Shown: positions 17,203 through 25,172 of the stretch, in pieces | Numbering within the stretch: position 1 is the first letter of the stretch | Layout of the letters: every line of letters starts with the position of its first letter | DNA from: Chryseobacterium arachidis | Lineage (GTDB): Bacteria > Bacteroidota > Bacteroidia > Flavobacteriales > Weeksellaceae | Length of the DNA stretch: 64,000 nucleotides | Assembly (NCBI RefSeq): GCF_900129245.1 | Contig: NZ_FQUT01000006.1 | Location: forward strand, 62,001 to 126,000 | Direction of reading: 5' to 3' | Program-made: the position numbers and the translations under genes | Notes under the pieces: generated by a model | Told to the model about the DNA's origin: nothing | The model's input: only the letters and a program-made list of their open reading frames with translations | The model's database searches: none

Positions 17203-17694
17203 TCATTTAAACATGTCGTGAATGAACACAGTTGGGATATTTAGTGTAAAATTTACATTCACCCCCTTTAACTCTTTGCCGTTTATTCCGCTATTTCCTA
17301 TCGGAAAAGCATACCCTCCGGTTACATCAAGGATCCCAAAAATCGTAACGCCAACTTTCGGGGCAACATATTTGTTCGTTCCTTCCGCACCAATCAGGAA
17401 ATAATAGGAATGCGTAAAGTCAACATTTTTTTCAAAATTTAACAAAACATCGGCAGAAATTTTAGGCATGATGGCAAATTGAGAGTTTGCAGAACCCATC
17501 ATTGCGGATGCTCCCAAACGGTAAATAACATCATCATTTTTCAGGAAAAGCAACTTCCCTCCTATCTCCCCGAAACTTTGATTTTGATAGGTGTATCCTA
17601 CACTCACCATTTTATGCACTGTATACTGCGCTTTTGTAAATATACTCAGGAAAAATACGGAAAGGATCGTGATTGCAAATCTGGCGTTTATCAT
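17203..17694 (-). CDS. Secreted protein, likely small outer-membrane beta-barrel
   Basis: 163 residues from the ATG at 17694 (an upstream TTG at 17700 is not needed). A signal peptide ends at TKAQ near residue 22. The mature part alternates hydrophobic and polar residues with glycines (MVSVGYTYQNQSFGEIGGKL, VGVTIFGILDVTGGYAFPIG) and ends in a Phe-containing strand, as expected of an eight-strand outer-membrane barrel. No specific family recognised. Single gene between the sigma factor and metK; transcribed with neither by any clear sign. Confidence 0.7.
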   Translation of the reverse strand: MINARFAITILSVFFLSIFTKAQYTVHKMVSVGYTYQNQSFGEIGGKLLFLKNDDVIYRLGASAMMGSANSQFAIMPKISADVLLNFEKNVDFTHSYYFLIGAEGTNKYVAPKVGVTIFGILDVTGGYAFPIGNSGINGKELKGVNVNFTLNIPTVFIHDMFK

Positions 17695-17726
17695 CTTCAA
17701 TTTATTTTCATGTAAAATTAAAAAAA

Positions 17727-17753
17727 ACTGCCTTATCGGAAAGATAAAGCAGT
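17727..17753 (-). terminator. Terminator of metK
   Basis: ACTGCCTTATC (17727-17737) and GATAAAGCAGT (17743-17753) form an 11-bp stem with one G-U; on the minus strand TTTTTT follows. It lies 27 bases beyond the metK stop. Confidence 0.8.
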
Positions 17754-17779
17754 CATTTATTCTTATTAAGTTTAAAAAA

Positions 17780-19060
17780 TTAAATTCCGAAAGAAGCTTT
17801 AATTTCGTCTACTTTGTCTAGTTTTTCCCAAGTAAAGAACTCTAAACCTGTTAAAGTAAGTTCGTTTTTATGTCCTTTATTGAACGTTTTATCAGCCACG
17901 TAATGCTCTCTTCCCATATGTCCGTAAGAAGCTGTATCCTGATAAATTGGGTTTCTCAATTTCAGGTTTTGCTCGATTGCATAAGGTCTAAGATCAAAAA
18001 TTGTAGAAACTTTTTTAGCGATTTCACCATCGTGAAGATCAACTTTAGCCGTTCCGTACGTGTTGATGTATAAACCACAAGGTTCAGCAACACCGATTGC
18101 GTAAGAAACCTGTACCAGAACCTCGTCAGCAACACCTGCAGCAACTAAATTCTTAGCGATGTGTCTTGTTGCATAAGCCGCACTTCTGTCTACTTTTGAA
18201 GGATCTTTTCCAGAGAATGCACCACCACCGTGCGCTCCTTTTCCGCCGTAAGTATCAACGATAATTTTTCTTCCTGTAAGACCTGTATCTCCGTGAGGAC
18301 CACCGATTACGAATTTACCAGTTGGGTTGATGTGATATTTGATCTGATCATTAAATAAAGCCTTGATCTCCTCAGTTTGTAAAGCAACAACTCTTGGAAT
18401 CAAAATATTTTTAATGTCTTCTCTGATTTTGTTTAACATTTCTTCCTCTGATCCGAAATCGTCGTGCTGAGTAGAAACTACAATAGAATCTATTCTGATT
18501 GGTTTGTGATCATCAGAATATTCGATGGTAACCTGAGATTTTGCGTCAGGACGAAGATATTTAATTTCAGAATCTTCTCTTCTGATCGCAGAAAGTTCTT
18601 TAAGAATAGTATGTGCCAAATCCAAAGCCAAAGGCATATAGTTTGCCGTTTCATTCGTTGCATACCCAAACATCATCCCCTGATCTCCGGCTCCCTGCGC
18701 GTTTGCTTTAGCTTCAAAAGACTCATCTGTTACCGCTCTGTCTACACCCTGATTGATATCCGGAGATTGCTCGTGAATGGCTGAAATAACACCACAAGAA
18801 TCACCATTAAACATATATTCTCCTTTTGTATATCCGATTCCGTTGATTACGTCTCTTGCAATCGTCTGTACATCAAGATAAGCATCAGATTTTACTTCAC
18901 CAGCCAAAACAACCTGTCCTGTTGTAACAAGAGTTTCGCAAGCTACTTTTGAAGATTTATCATATGCTAAAAAGTGGTCGATTAATGCATCGGAAATCTG
19001 ATCGGCAATTTTATCCGGATGTCCTTCTGAAACTGATTCAGATGTAAATAAATAAGACAT
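17780..19060 (-). CDS. metK: S-adenosylmethionine synthetase
   Basis: MetK makes S-adenosylmethionine from methionine and ATP in the cytoplasm. Visible signatures are [20 protein letters not shown] at residues 8-27, [12 protein letters not shown] near 122-133 (methionine/ATP loop), [13 protein letters not shown] near 255 and the P-loop-like [19 protein letters not shown] near 278. At 426 residues it is somewhat longer than the E. coli enzyme (384). Expression is probably controlled by the SAM-II-like leader at 19141-19195, that is, by its own product. Transcribed alone. Confidence 0.97.
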   Translation of the reverse strand: MSYLFTSESVSEGHPDKIADQISDALIDHFLAYDKSSKVACETLVTTGQVVLAGEVKSDAYLDVQTIARDVINGIGYTKGEYMFNGDSCGVISAIHEQSPDINQGVDRAVTDESFEAKANAQGAGDQGMMFGYATNETANYMPLALDLAHTILKELSAIRREDSEIKYLRPDAKSQVTIEYSDDHKPIRIDSIVVSTQHDDFGSEEEMLNKIREDIKNILIPRVVALQTEEIKALFNDQIKYHINPTGKFVIGGPHGDTGLTGRKIIVDTYGGKGAHGGGAFSGKDPSKVDRSAAYATRHIAKNLVAAGVADEVLVQVSYAIGVAEPCGLYINTYGTAKVDLHDGEIAKKVSTIFDLRPYAIEQNLKLRNPIYQDTASYGHMGREHYVADKTFNKGHKNELTLTGLEFFTWEKLDKVDEIKASFGI

Positions 19061-19140
19061 ATTATTCTCTTTGTTTTTTTAGATTAAAAAATTCACGAAG
19101 AAAAGTAAGAATAAATTGCCAGAATGTCTAAAAAAAGTAA

Positions 19141-19195
19141 TACTGTTTTAGCATTTTTTTATAGAGGTTGCAATCAGGTCAAATTTTTCCTCGTT
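19141..19195 (-). promoter_or_regulatory. SAM-II-like riboswitch in the metK leader
   Basis: On the minus strand the leader reads CGAGG, an A/T loop with TTTGACCTGATTGCAA, CCTC, an A-rich bridge, then GCTAAAACAG. This follows the compact SAM-II pseudoknot: P1 is GAGG (19192-19189) with CCTC (19167-19164); the conserved TTGCAA precedes the right arm of P1; the conserved GCTAAA is at 19152-19147; the pseudoknot helix would be loop CTG (19177-19175) with CAG (19145-19143). SAM-II is known to bind S-adenosylmethionine and to control methionine genes in alphaproteobacteria and Bacteroidota. The position, just after a good promoter and before metK, fits. Assignment is by eye. Confidence 0.75.
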
Positions 19196-19207
19196 CGTAA
19201 ACGTTGG

Positions 19208-19239
19208 CAAATTTAAGTACTATTTTGCGAATACTCAAA
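19208..19239 (-). promoter_or_regulatory. metK promoter
   Basis: On the minus strand TTTG (19239-19236), a 20-bp spacer and TAAATTTG (19215-19208) match the Bacteroidota housekeeping promoter. The implied transcription start, near 19202, is only a few bases before the riboswitch-like aptamer. Confidence 0.75.
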
Positions 19240-19301
19240 ATTTTTGTTTACTAATTATAATTTTCTTTAAGTTAATGATCTGTCAAGCTTTAACAATAAA
19301 A

Positions 19302-20252
19302 CTATTGTGGTTTTATGCTTACGAATTCTTTCGGATTTTCATGATAATGAAGTTTGTTCTCTAACGAAGTTCTGATAGAATGCGATAATTCGTCAATAAT
19401 TTTCTGTTTAAACGTTGGCTTATAGTAAATTATACTGATCTCTCTGTAAGGAAAAGGCTTTTTGAATCTGAAAACATTGTCCTTTTGCACATCAGAAAGT
19501 TGGTTTAAGGCTAATTCAGGTAAAATACTGATTCCACCTACTTTATCTACCATGTGGACCAAAGTCTGGATATTGGAAGCCAGGAAATCCAAATTCTTAG
19601 GCTTCAAAGTATTTTCCTTTAAATGACAGATATTTTCAAATTGATTTCTCAAACAGTTTCCTTCTTCAAGCAGCCAAACTTTTTCTACATTCAGATCTTC
19701 AGGAACAACATAAGAGTTCTTTTTATTGGTCTCTGTATTCGAACTGTAGATCATTAATTCTTCATTAAATAAGAAGTCCTGATAAAACTCGTCTGCCGCA
19801 TCATAAGGCGTAGAAATAATTCCGGCATCCAATTCTCCGGCTTTCAAAGCCTTGATGATATTGTCCGTTGTCATTTCCTTCACATTCATCTGAATTTTCG
19901 GATTATCTTCCAAAAATTTGAAAATTTCAGTCGGCAAAATAAAAGAAGAAACCGTTGGAATTATTCCTAAGTTAATTGTCCCTCCCAAAATATTATTCAA
20001 AAGATTGGCCTTATTCTTCAGTTCATTGACAGACTCTATGATAACCTTCGCCTGATCGATGATCTGAAGTCCTACATCTGTGGTACGTATCGGGTGCGTT
20101 GTTCTATCGAAGACTTTCACATCCAGTTCGTCCTCAAATTTCTGTATCATTGCACTTAACGTAGGTTGCGTAATGAAGCACGCTTGCGCTGCCTTACCAA
20201 AATGTTTGTACTTATCTACAGCGATAAGATACTCCAGTTGCTGAATGTTCAT
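19302..20252 (-). CDS. oxyR: OxyR-type LysR transcriptional regulator
   Basis: N-terminal LysR helix-turn-helix (FGKAAQACFITQPTLSAMIQ, residues 18-37) and a C-terminal effector domain. The region WLLEEGNCLRNQFENICH carries Cys200 and Cys209, the same spacing and nearly the same numbering as the redox pair Cys199/Cys208 of E. coli OxyR, so peroxide sensing by a disulfide is expected. It is divergent from the catalase gene, 132 bases apart, which supports the role as peroxide-responsive activator. Start chosen by homology to MNIQQLEYL. Confidence 0.93.
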   Translation of the reverse strand: MNIQQLEYLIAVDKYKHFGKAAQACFITQPTLSAMIQKFEDELDVKVFDRTTHPIRTTDVGLQIIDQAKVIIESVNELKNKANLLNNILGGTINLGIIPTVSSFILPTEIFKFLEDNPKIQMNVKEMTTDNIIKALKAGELDAGIISTPYDAADEFYQDFLFNEELMIYSSNTETNKKNSYVVPEDLNVEKVWLLEEGNCLRNQFENICHLKENTLKPKNLDFLASNIQTLVHMVDKVGGISILPELALNQLSDVQKDNVFRFKKPFPYREISIIYYKPTFKQKIIDELSHSIRTSLENKLHYHENPKEFVSIKPQ

Positions 20253-20272
20253 CTGATTAATATTATCTATTA

Positions 20273-20301
20273 CAAAGATAAAATGTTTTTGCTATCGGCA
20301 A
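20273..20301 (-). promoter_or_regulatory. Promoter of oxyR
   Basis: On the minus strand TTG (20301-20299), 18-bp spacer, TATCTTTG (20280-20273), a match to TAnnTTTG, ending 21 bases before the start codon. The catalase promoter must overlap this short divergent region. Confidence 0.6.
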
Positions 20302-20384
20302 TTAAAAATTCTTGTAATTTTGATATTTACTACCTTTACATAATTAACTACAATTAAGAAATCATTCGCAAAAATCATAACTCT

Positions 20385-21872
20385 ATGGATTCTAAAAAAT
20401 TAACATTAAGCAACGGCTCTCCTTATTTTGAGCATCAGGATTCGCAGACAGTGGGACCGAGAGGCCCGGTATTATTACAGGATTTTATTTTACAGGAAAA
20501 TCTTGCCCATTTTGTAAGAGAAAGGATCCCGGAAAGGGTGGTACATGCAAAAGGGAGTGGAGCTTATGGAACTTTTACAGTTACACACGATATTACACAA
20601 TATACCAAAGCAAAATTATTTTCAAAAGTCGGCAATTCCTGCAGAATGTTTGCCCGTTTTTCTACTGTTGGAGGTGAAAAAGGAAGTGCAGATACAGCAA
20701 GAGATCCAAGAGGTTTTGCCCTAAAATTTTATACAGAAGACGGAAATTGGGATCTGGTAGGAAACAATACACCAGTATTCTTTATTAAGGATGCTAAAAA
20801 ATTTCCGGATTTTATCCATACTCAAAAAAGAGTTCCGAAAACGAATCTGAAAAGCGCTACAATGATGTGGGATTTCTGGAGTTTAAATCCAGAATCTCTT
20901 CATCAGGTTTTAATTTTAATGTCAGACAGGGGAACGCCTTATGGCTACCGACACATGCATGGTTTCGGGTCACATACTTTCGCCATGATCAATGATAAAA
21001 ATGAGCGCGTTTGGGTAAAATTTCATTTTAAAACAAAACAGGGGATCAAAAACTTCACAAATGAAGATGCTGTAAAAATGGCAGGAGAAAATCCTGATTT
21101 TGCACAGGAAGATCTTTGCAATGCCATTGAAAACGGAGATTTCCCGAAATGGACGATGTACATCCAGGTGATGACGGAAGAGCAGGCAAGAGATTTCAGA
21201 TGGAATCCTTTTGACGTTACTAAAGTTTGGTTCCAAAGCGATTTTCCGCTAATTGAAGTGGGAGAAATGGAACTGAATGAAGTTCCTGTCAATTACTTTG
21301 CCCATGTTGAACAATCGATTTTTTCACCGAGTAATCTCATCAACGGAATCAGTTTTTCGCCCGACAAAATGCTTCAGGGAAGATTATTTTCCTATCCGGA
21401 TGCACACAGGTACAGAGTTGGTGTCAACGCTCATCAGCTGGAAGTGAACAGATGTCCCTTTGCAGTCAATAATTATCAGAGAGACGGTTTTATGGCAGAT
21501 TCCAGCGAGTATCAGGATAAACCAAACTATCACCCGAATAGTTTTGATGATATTAAAGCCGATTCATCTTATAAAAATTTTGAATATGAGTTAGACAGCG
21601 CTCATGTTGCAAGCTATAACAGAAATGAAAACGACGACGATCATTACACCCAGTCGGGCTTACTCTACTCAAAAGCAATGACACCGGAAGACAGACAAAA
21701 TCTCGTTAATAATATTGTCGGAAGTATGAAAGGGATCGACGGACCAAAGAAAGACGAAATCATCAACCGCCAGCTTTGTCATTTTTTCAGAGCCAACATA
21801 GAACTTGGCATGAAAGTAGCTACACAGTTAAACGTCACCATTGATGGAAATATGATGAATCATAACAAATAA
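20385..21872 (+). CDS. katA: Monofunctional haem catalase
   Basis: Catalase converting hydrogen peroxide to water and oxygen. At 495 residues it is a small-subunit (clade 3) type. Catalytic His54 lies in RVVHAKGSGAYG; the distal Asn in WDLVGNNTPVFFIKD near 127; the haem-ligand Tyr in RLFSYPDAHRYRVG near 337. There is no signal peptide, so it is cytoplasmic. Divergent from oxyR, and presumably activated by it. A U-rich hairpin ends the transcript at 21899. Confidence 0.97.
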   Translation: MDSKKLTLSNGSPYFEHQDSQTVGPRGPVLLQDFILQENLAHFVRERIPERVVHAKGSGAYGTFTVTHDITQYTKAKLFSKVGNSCRMFARFSTVGGEKGSADTARDPRGFALKFYTEDGNWDLVGNNTPVFFIKDAKKFPDFIHTQKRVPKTNLKSATMMWDFWSLNPESLHQVLILMSDRGTPYGYRHMHGFGSHTFAMINDKNERVWVKFHFKTKQGIKNFTNEDAVKMAGENPDFAQEDLCNAIENGDFPKWTMYIQVMTEEQARDFRWNPFDVTKVWFQSDFPLIEVGEMELNEVPVNYFAHVEQSIFSPSNLINGISFSPDKMLQGRLFSYPDAHRYRVGVNAHQLEVNRCPFAVNNYQRDGFMADSSEYQDKPNYHPNSFDDIKADSSYKNFEYELDSAHVASYNRNENDDDHYTQSGLLYSKAMTPEDRQNLVNNIVGSMKGIDGPKKDEIINRQLCHFFRANIELGMKVATQLNVTIDGNMMNHNK

Positions 21873-21898
21873 CGTTATTCTCCAACAATAATCACATT

Positions 21899-21930
21899 AA
21901 AAGGAAAAAAAGTCAATATTTTTTCCTTTT
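21899..21930 (+). terminator. Terminator of katA
   Basis: AAAAGGAAAAAA (21899-21910) and TTTTTTCCTTTT (21919-21930) make a 12-bp stem, then a T run. Confidence 0.75.
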
Positions 21931-21978
21931 TTTTACAAAAAATTTATAATTTGCACAGAATAATATTTCAAAGTGAAA

Positions 21979-22746
21979 ATGAGTTACGATAATATATTAT
22001 TGCATCAAGAAGATAATGTATCAACTATTACTATAAACCGACCTGAGAGTTTGAATGCATTAAATGCAAAAACGATCAGCGAAATAAGTTCAGCTTTAGA
22101 CGAACTTAGCAATGATTCTTCCTGCAGGGTAATTATTCTTACCGGAAGCGGAGAAAAATCTTTCGTTGCAGGAGCTGATATTAAAGAGTTTAGTGATTTT
22201 GGACAGGAAAAAGCTGAAGAGCTGGCCAGAAACGGACAAAACTCTTTATTCAATAAAATTGAAAATATGACCAAACCTGTCATCGCAGCCGTGAATGGTT
22301 TTGCATTAGGTGGAGGTCTGGAGCTTGCTATGGCATGCCACATCAGATATGCTTCGGAAAATGCCAAATTAGGGCTTCCGGAAGTAACATTAGGGTTAAT
22401 CCCTGGTTACGGAGGAACTCAGAGGCTTCCGAAACTTGTAGGTAAAGGTATTGCCAACGAAATGATCTTCTCTGCCAAAATGGTTCCTGCTGCAAGAGCA
22501 AAAGAAATCGGACTGGTAAATGAGGTATATCCTATCGAAGATTTATTGAACAAGACAAAAGAACTGGCAGATACTATAGCGCGCAACTCGCCAATGGCGA
22601 TTTCCAGAGCTATACATGCTGTTAATTTATCGGATACGGATAAAGGTTATGAAACCGAGATTAATTATTTCGGAGAGCTTTTTGATTTAGACGATAAAAA
22701 GGAAGGAGTTTCCGCATTCTTAGAAAAAAGAAAACCGAACTTCTAA
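21979..22746 (+). CDS. Enoyl-CoA hydratase / crotonase family
   Basis: 255 residues from the ATG at 21979 (a GTG six bases earlier is possible). Crotonase core: oxyanion-hole blocks SFVAGADIKEF near 64 and AVNGFALGGGLELAMACHI near 98-116; catalytic Glu residues in GGGLELAM and in LPEVTLGLIPGYGGTQRL near 134-151. Both glutamates of true hydratases appear present, so hydration of trans-2-enoyl-CoA (beta-oxidation or butyryl-CoA chemistry) is likely. First of a same-strand group with dCMP deaminase, XerD and the NUDIX gene, spacing 46 bases to the next. Confidence 0.9.
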   Translation: MSYDNILLHQEDNVSTITINRPESLNALNAKTISEISSALDELSNDSSCRVIILTGSGEKSFVAGADIKEFSDFGQEKAEELARNGQNSLFNKIENMTKPVIAAVNGFALGGGLELAMACHIRYASENAKLGLPEVTLGLIPGYGGTQRLPKLVGKGIANEMIFSAKMVPAARAKEIGLVNEVYPIEDLLNKTKELADTIARNSPMAISRAIHAVNLSDTDKGYETEINYFGELFDLDDKKEGVSAFLEKRKPNF

Positions 22747-22792
22747 ACCTTATCCTTAATACAAATTATTTCGAAAAAATCAATGCTGCTGT

Positions 22793-23215
22793 ATGAATAA
22801 GTTTGATAAAGCTTATCTAAAAATGGCTCAGGAATGGGCAAAACTATCCTACTGTAAACGAAAGCAGGTAGGAGCTCTTATCGTAAAAGATAGGATGATT
22901 ATTTCAGATGGTTATAATGGTACTCCTTCGGGGTTCGAGAACTGCTGTGAGGACAGTGAAGGCAAAACGCATTGGTATGTGCTGCATGCCGAGGCCAATG
23001 CAATTCTAAAATTGTCGGCTTCCACACAGTCTGCCAAAGGTGCCACTTTGTATTTAACACTTTCTCCGTGTAAAGAATGCAGTAAGCTTATTCTTCAGGC
23101 GGGAATTACAAGGCTGGTATACATCAACGAGTATTCGGACGATGACGGAATATCATTTTTAAGAAACCATAACATTGAAATAGAGCAAATTTCGGATTGT
23201 GAACTAAAAAAATAA
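22793..23215 (+). CDS. dCMP deaminase family protein
   Basis: Zinc-dependent cytidine/deoxycytidylate deaminase of 140 residues: HAEANAILKL near 69-78 (zinc His and catalytic Glu) and the PCxxC block LSPCKECSKLILQAG near 89-103, preceded by the N-terminal motif RKQVGALIVKD. Family role: deaminates dCMP to dUMP, feeding dTMP synthesis. It ends six bases before the xerD start. Related ComE-like proteins exist, but the length and motifs fit the deaminase. Confidence 0.9.
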   Translation: MNKFDKAYLKMAQEWAKLSYCKRKQVGALIVKDRMIISDGYNGTPSGFENCCEDSEGKTHWYVLHAEANAILKLSASTQSAKGATLYLTLSPCKECSKLILQAGITRLVYINEYSDDDGISFLRNHNIEIEQISDCELKK

Positions 23216-23221
23216 CACAAC

Positions 23222-24136
23222 ATGACTTGGGATGAAAAAATTAAGGATTTTGAGATCTTTCTTCGTTTCGAACGAAATTTTTCAGAAAACACACTCGACG
23301 CCTACATTCGAGACATCAAAAAATTAAAAGAGTACGCAGAAGAAGATCTGGAAAACGTCGGTCCGGACAGTATAGGCTATGAAAATCTGCAGGAATACAT
23401 CTTTAACCTTTCAAAACAAAAATTCAGCGAAAGATCTCAGGCCAGATGGATTTCTTCTATTAAAGCATTTTTTAAATTTTTAATAGAGGATGAATACCGT
23501 GAAGATAATCCTGCTTCTTTGCTGGAAGGCCCAAAGCTTGGTCTTTATCTGCCGGATACATTAAGCCTGCCGGATATCAACAAAATTATCGGTGCCATTG
23601 AAGCCAATTCAGATCTTGGAAAAAGAAACCAGTGTATTATTGAGGTTCTTTATGGCTGTGGTTTACGTGTGTCGGAGCTTATTGATCTTAAGATTTCCAA
23701 TATCAATTTTAAAGAACATTATATAAAGGTACACGGAAAAGGGAATAAAACCCGATTTGTTCCTTTGGCAGATTATACCGCAGAATTGCTGAAAGATTAT
23801 ATCCGCCATACCCGTTCTAAAAATAAGATCAATAAGAAATATGAAGATACGCTCTTCTTAAACAGCAGAGGTACTTCAATGTCTCGCGTGATCGTATTTT
23901 TAATCATCAAAGAACTGACAGATAAAGCAGGGGTAAACAAGAAAATCTCGCCTCATACTTTCAGACATTCTTTTGCAACACATTTGCTGCAAAACGGTGC
24001 AGATCTTAGATATATTCAGGAAATGCTGGGTCATTCGAGCATTACAACGACCGAGATCTATACCCATCTGAAAACGGAGGAATTAAGAGATGTTATCTTA
24101 AGCTACCATCCGCGAAATATGAATACTACTCAATGA
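23222..24136 (+). CDS. xerD: Tyrosine recombinase XerD
   Basis: Site-specific recombinase that with a partner resolves chromosome dimers at dif. N-terminal SAM-like domain (residues 5-90) and the catalytic domain with Arg149 (GCGLRVSEL), His245 and Arg248 (HTFRHSFATHLLQ), His271 (LGHSSI) and the nucleophile Tyr280 (EIYTHL). At 304 residues it has the usual XerC/XerD length and no integrase extensions; flanking genes are housekeeping, so it is not a mobile-element integrase. The last four bases overlap the NUDIX gene (ATGA). Confidence 0.92.
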   Translation: MTWDEKIKDFEIFLRFERNFSENTLDAYIRDIKKLKEYAEEDLENVGPDSIGYENLQEYIFNLSKQKFSERSQARWISSIKAFFKFLIEDEYREDNPASLLEGPKLGLYLPDTLSLPDINKIIGAIEANSDLGKRNQCIIEVLYGCGLRVSELIDLKISNINFKEHYIKVHGKGNKTRFVPLADYTAELLKDYIRHTRSKNKINKKYEDTLFLNSRGTSMSRVIVFLIIKELTDKAGVNKKISPHTFRHSFATHLLQNGADLRYIQEMLGHSSITTTEIYTHLKTEELRDVILSYHPRNMNTTQ

Positions 24137-24648
24137 AAATATTGAAATATTGCCCCAACTGCGGCAAAGAATCTCTAAACTGGGACGGCGAAAAAAAATG
24201 GAGCTGTCCTGAATGTGGTTTCTCTTTGTATAATAATGTTGCAGGAGCTGTAGCTGTTGTCATTCGGCATGAAGATGAAATTTACCTTACCAGAAGGAAC
24301 AGAGACCCTAAAAAAGGTAAACTGGATCTTGCCGGAGGTTTTGTAGATCCCAAAGAAAGTGCAGAAGAAACATGTAAAAGAGAGCTTTTTGAAGAACTGC
24401 AGATTGATATCGATATTTCAAATTTAAAGTATTTAACGAGCCTTCCGAATGTTTATCAGTATAAAGAGATTGATTACAATACGATTGATCTTTTTTACGA
24501 ATATCATGTTCCGGAAAAGTTTGAGGTCAGCTTAGAACTGTCTGAAATCTCAGAGGCTGTCTGGATTCCTTTAAAAGATCTAAATCTTGAAGATTTAGCT
24601 TTTGATTCTCAAAAGAAATTTTTTGAAGGCTATTTAAAAAATATTTAA
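24133..24648 (+). CDS. NUDIX hydrolase with N-terminal zinc ribbon
   Basis: 171 residues. A zinc ribbon at residues 6-32 (CPNCGKESLN ... CPECGFSLY, four Cys) precedes the NUDIX fold. The NUDIX box is GGFVDPKESAEETCKREL followed by FEELQI, matching GX5EX7REUXEEXGU with Leu/Gln variation at the end. This architecture is similar to NudC-like or ADP-ribose/NAD pyrophosphatases, but the substrate is uncertain. It starts by a four-base overlap with xerD, so it is translated from the same message, and a bidirectional hairpin ends it. Confidence 0.88.
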   Translation: MKILKYCPNCGKESLNWDGEKKWSCPECGFSLYNNVAGAVAVVIRHEDEIYLTRRNRDPKKGKLDLAGGFVDPKESAEETCKRELFEELQIDIDISNLKYLTSLPNVYQYKEIDYNTIDLFYEYHVPEKFEVSLELSEISEAVWIPLKDLNLEDLAFDSQKKFFEGYLKNI

Positions 24649-24665
24649 TTTCTTATTTAAAATAA

Positions 24666-24701
24666 AAAATTCCCACCGATCTCAGGATTTGTGGGAATTT
24701 T
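24666..24701. terminator. Bidirectional terminator
   Basis: AAAATTCCCAC (24666-24676) and GTGGGAATTTT (24691-24701), 14-base loop, between convergent genes. Confidence 0.8.
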
Positions 24702-24710
24702 GTATGTAAA

Positions 24711-25169
24711 CTAATAAGTTTTTAATTTCAATATTTCTTCGAAATACTTTACCAACAAGGTTCTTTCTGCTTCGGAAAGATTGGCTTCTTTGTGATACAC
24801 GATATATCCGGGCATCGGCATCGTTTTGTTCTGAATGGTTTGAATGGATTTATTCAGCATGTTTTCCTTCAGATCTTTGTTATAACTTCCCCATACAGAA
24901 AAATTGAGATGTTCTCTTCCTTCGTTGATGTGGCTTTTAACCGACCACGATATCGGTGCAATATATGCGTATTTAGGATATACCGTTTCGTTGGAATGGC
25001 AGTCGTAACAGGCATTTTTGATCAATCCCTGTATCTTTTCAGGAGTTTTTTGAATATCAAAAAAATTAGCTTTATGATCAACTGGCGGATTTACTTTATC
25101 TGTTGGAATAAACTGTATTAAAGCAAAGCCGAGTAAGCTCCAGAAAAGTATTTTTTTAAACGTTTTCAT
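24711..25169 (-). CDS. Haem-binding domain protein (Haem_bd type)
   Basis: N-terminal membrane segment or signal (ILFWSLLGFALIQFI), then residues 53-90 with a haem-c motif CYDCHSNETVYP and the family phrase PISWSVKSHINEGREHLNFS. This layout is the short Haem_bd family (PF14376) found widely in Bacteroidota; it attaches one haem and faces the periplasm. The redox partner is unknown. It is read right after the Ig-like lipoprotein gene (three bases apart), so the pair is co-transcribed. Confidence 0.85.
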   Translation of the reverse strand: MKTFKKILFWSLLGFALIQFIPTDKVNPPVDHKANFFDIQKTPEKIQGLIKNACYDCHSNETVYPKYAYIAPISWSVKSHINEGREHLNFSVWGSYNKDLKENMLNKSIQTIQNKTMPMPGYIVYHKEANLSEAERTLLVKYFEEILKLKTY

Positions 25170-25172
25170 GTT

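Noticed and set aside
23222-24136. Mobile-element integrase
   Set aside because: The tyrosine recombinase has the length and context of chromosomal XerD; no attachment site, tRNA or cargo genes are near.
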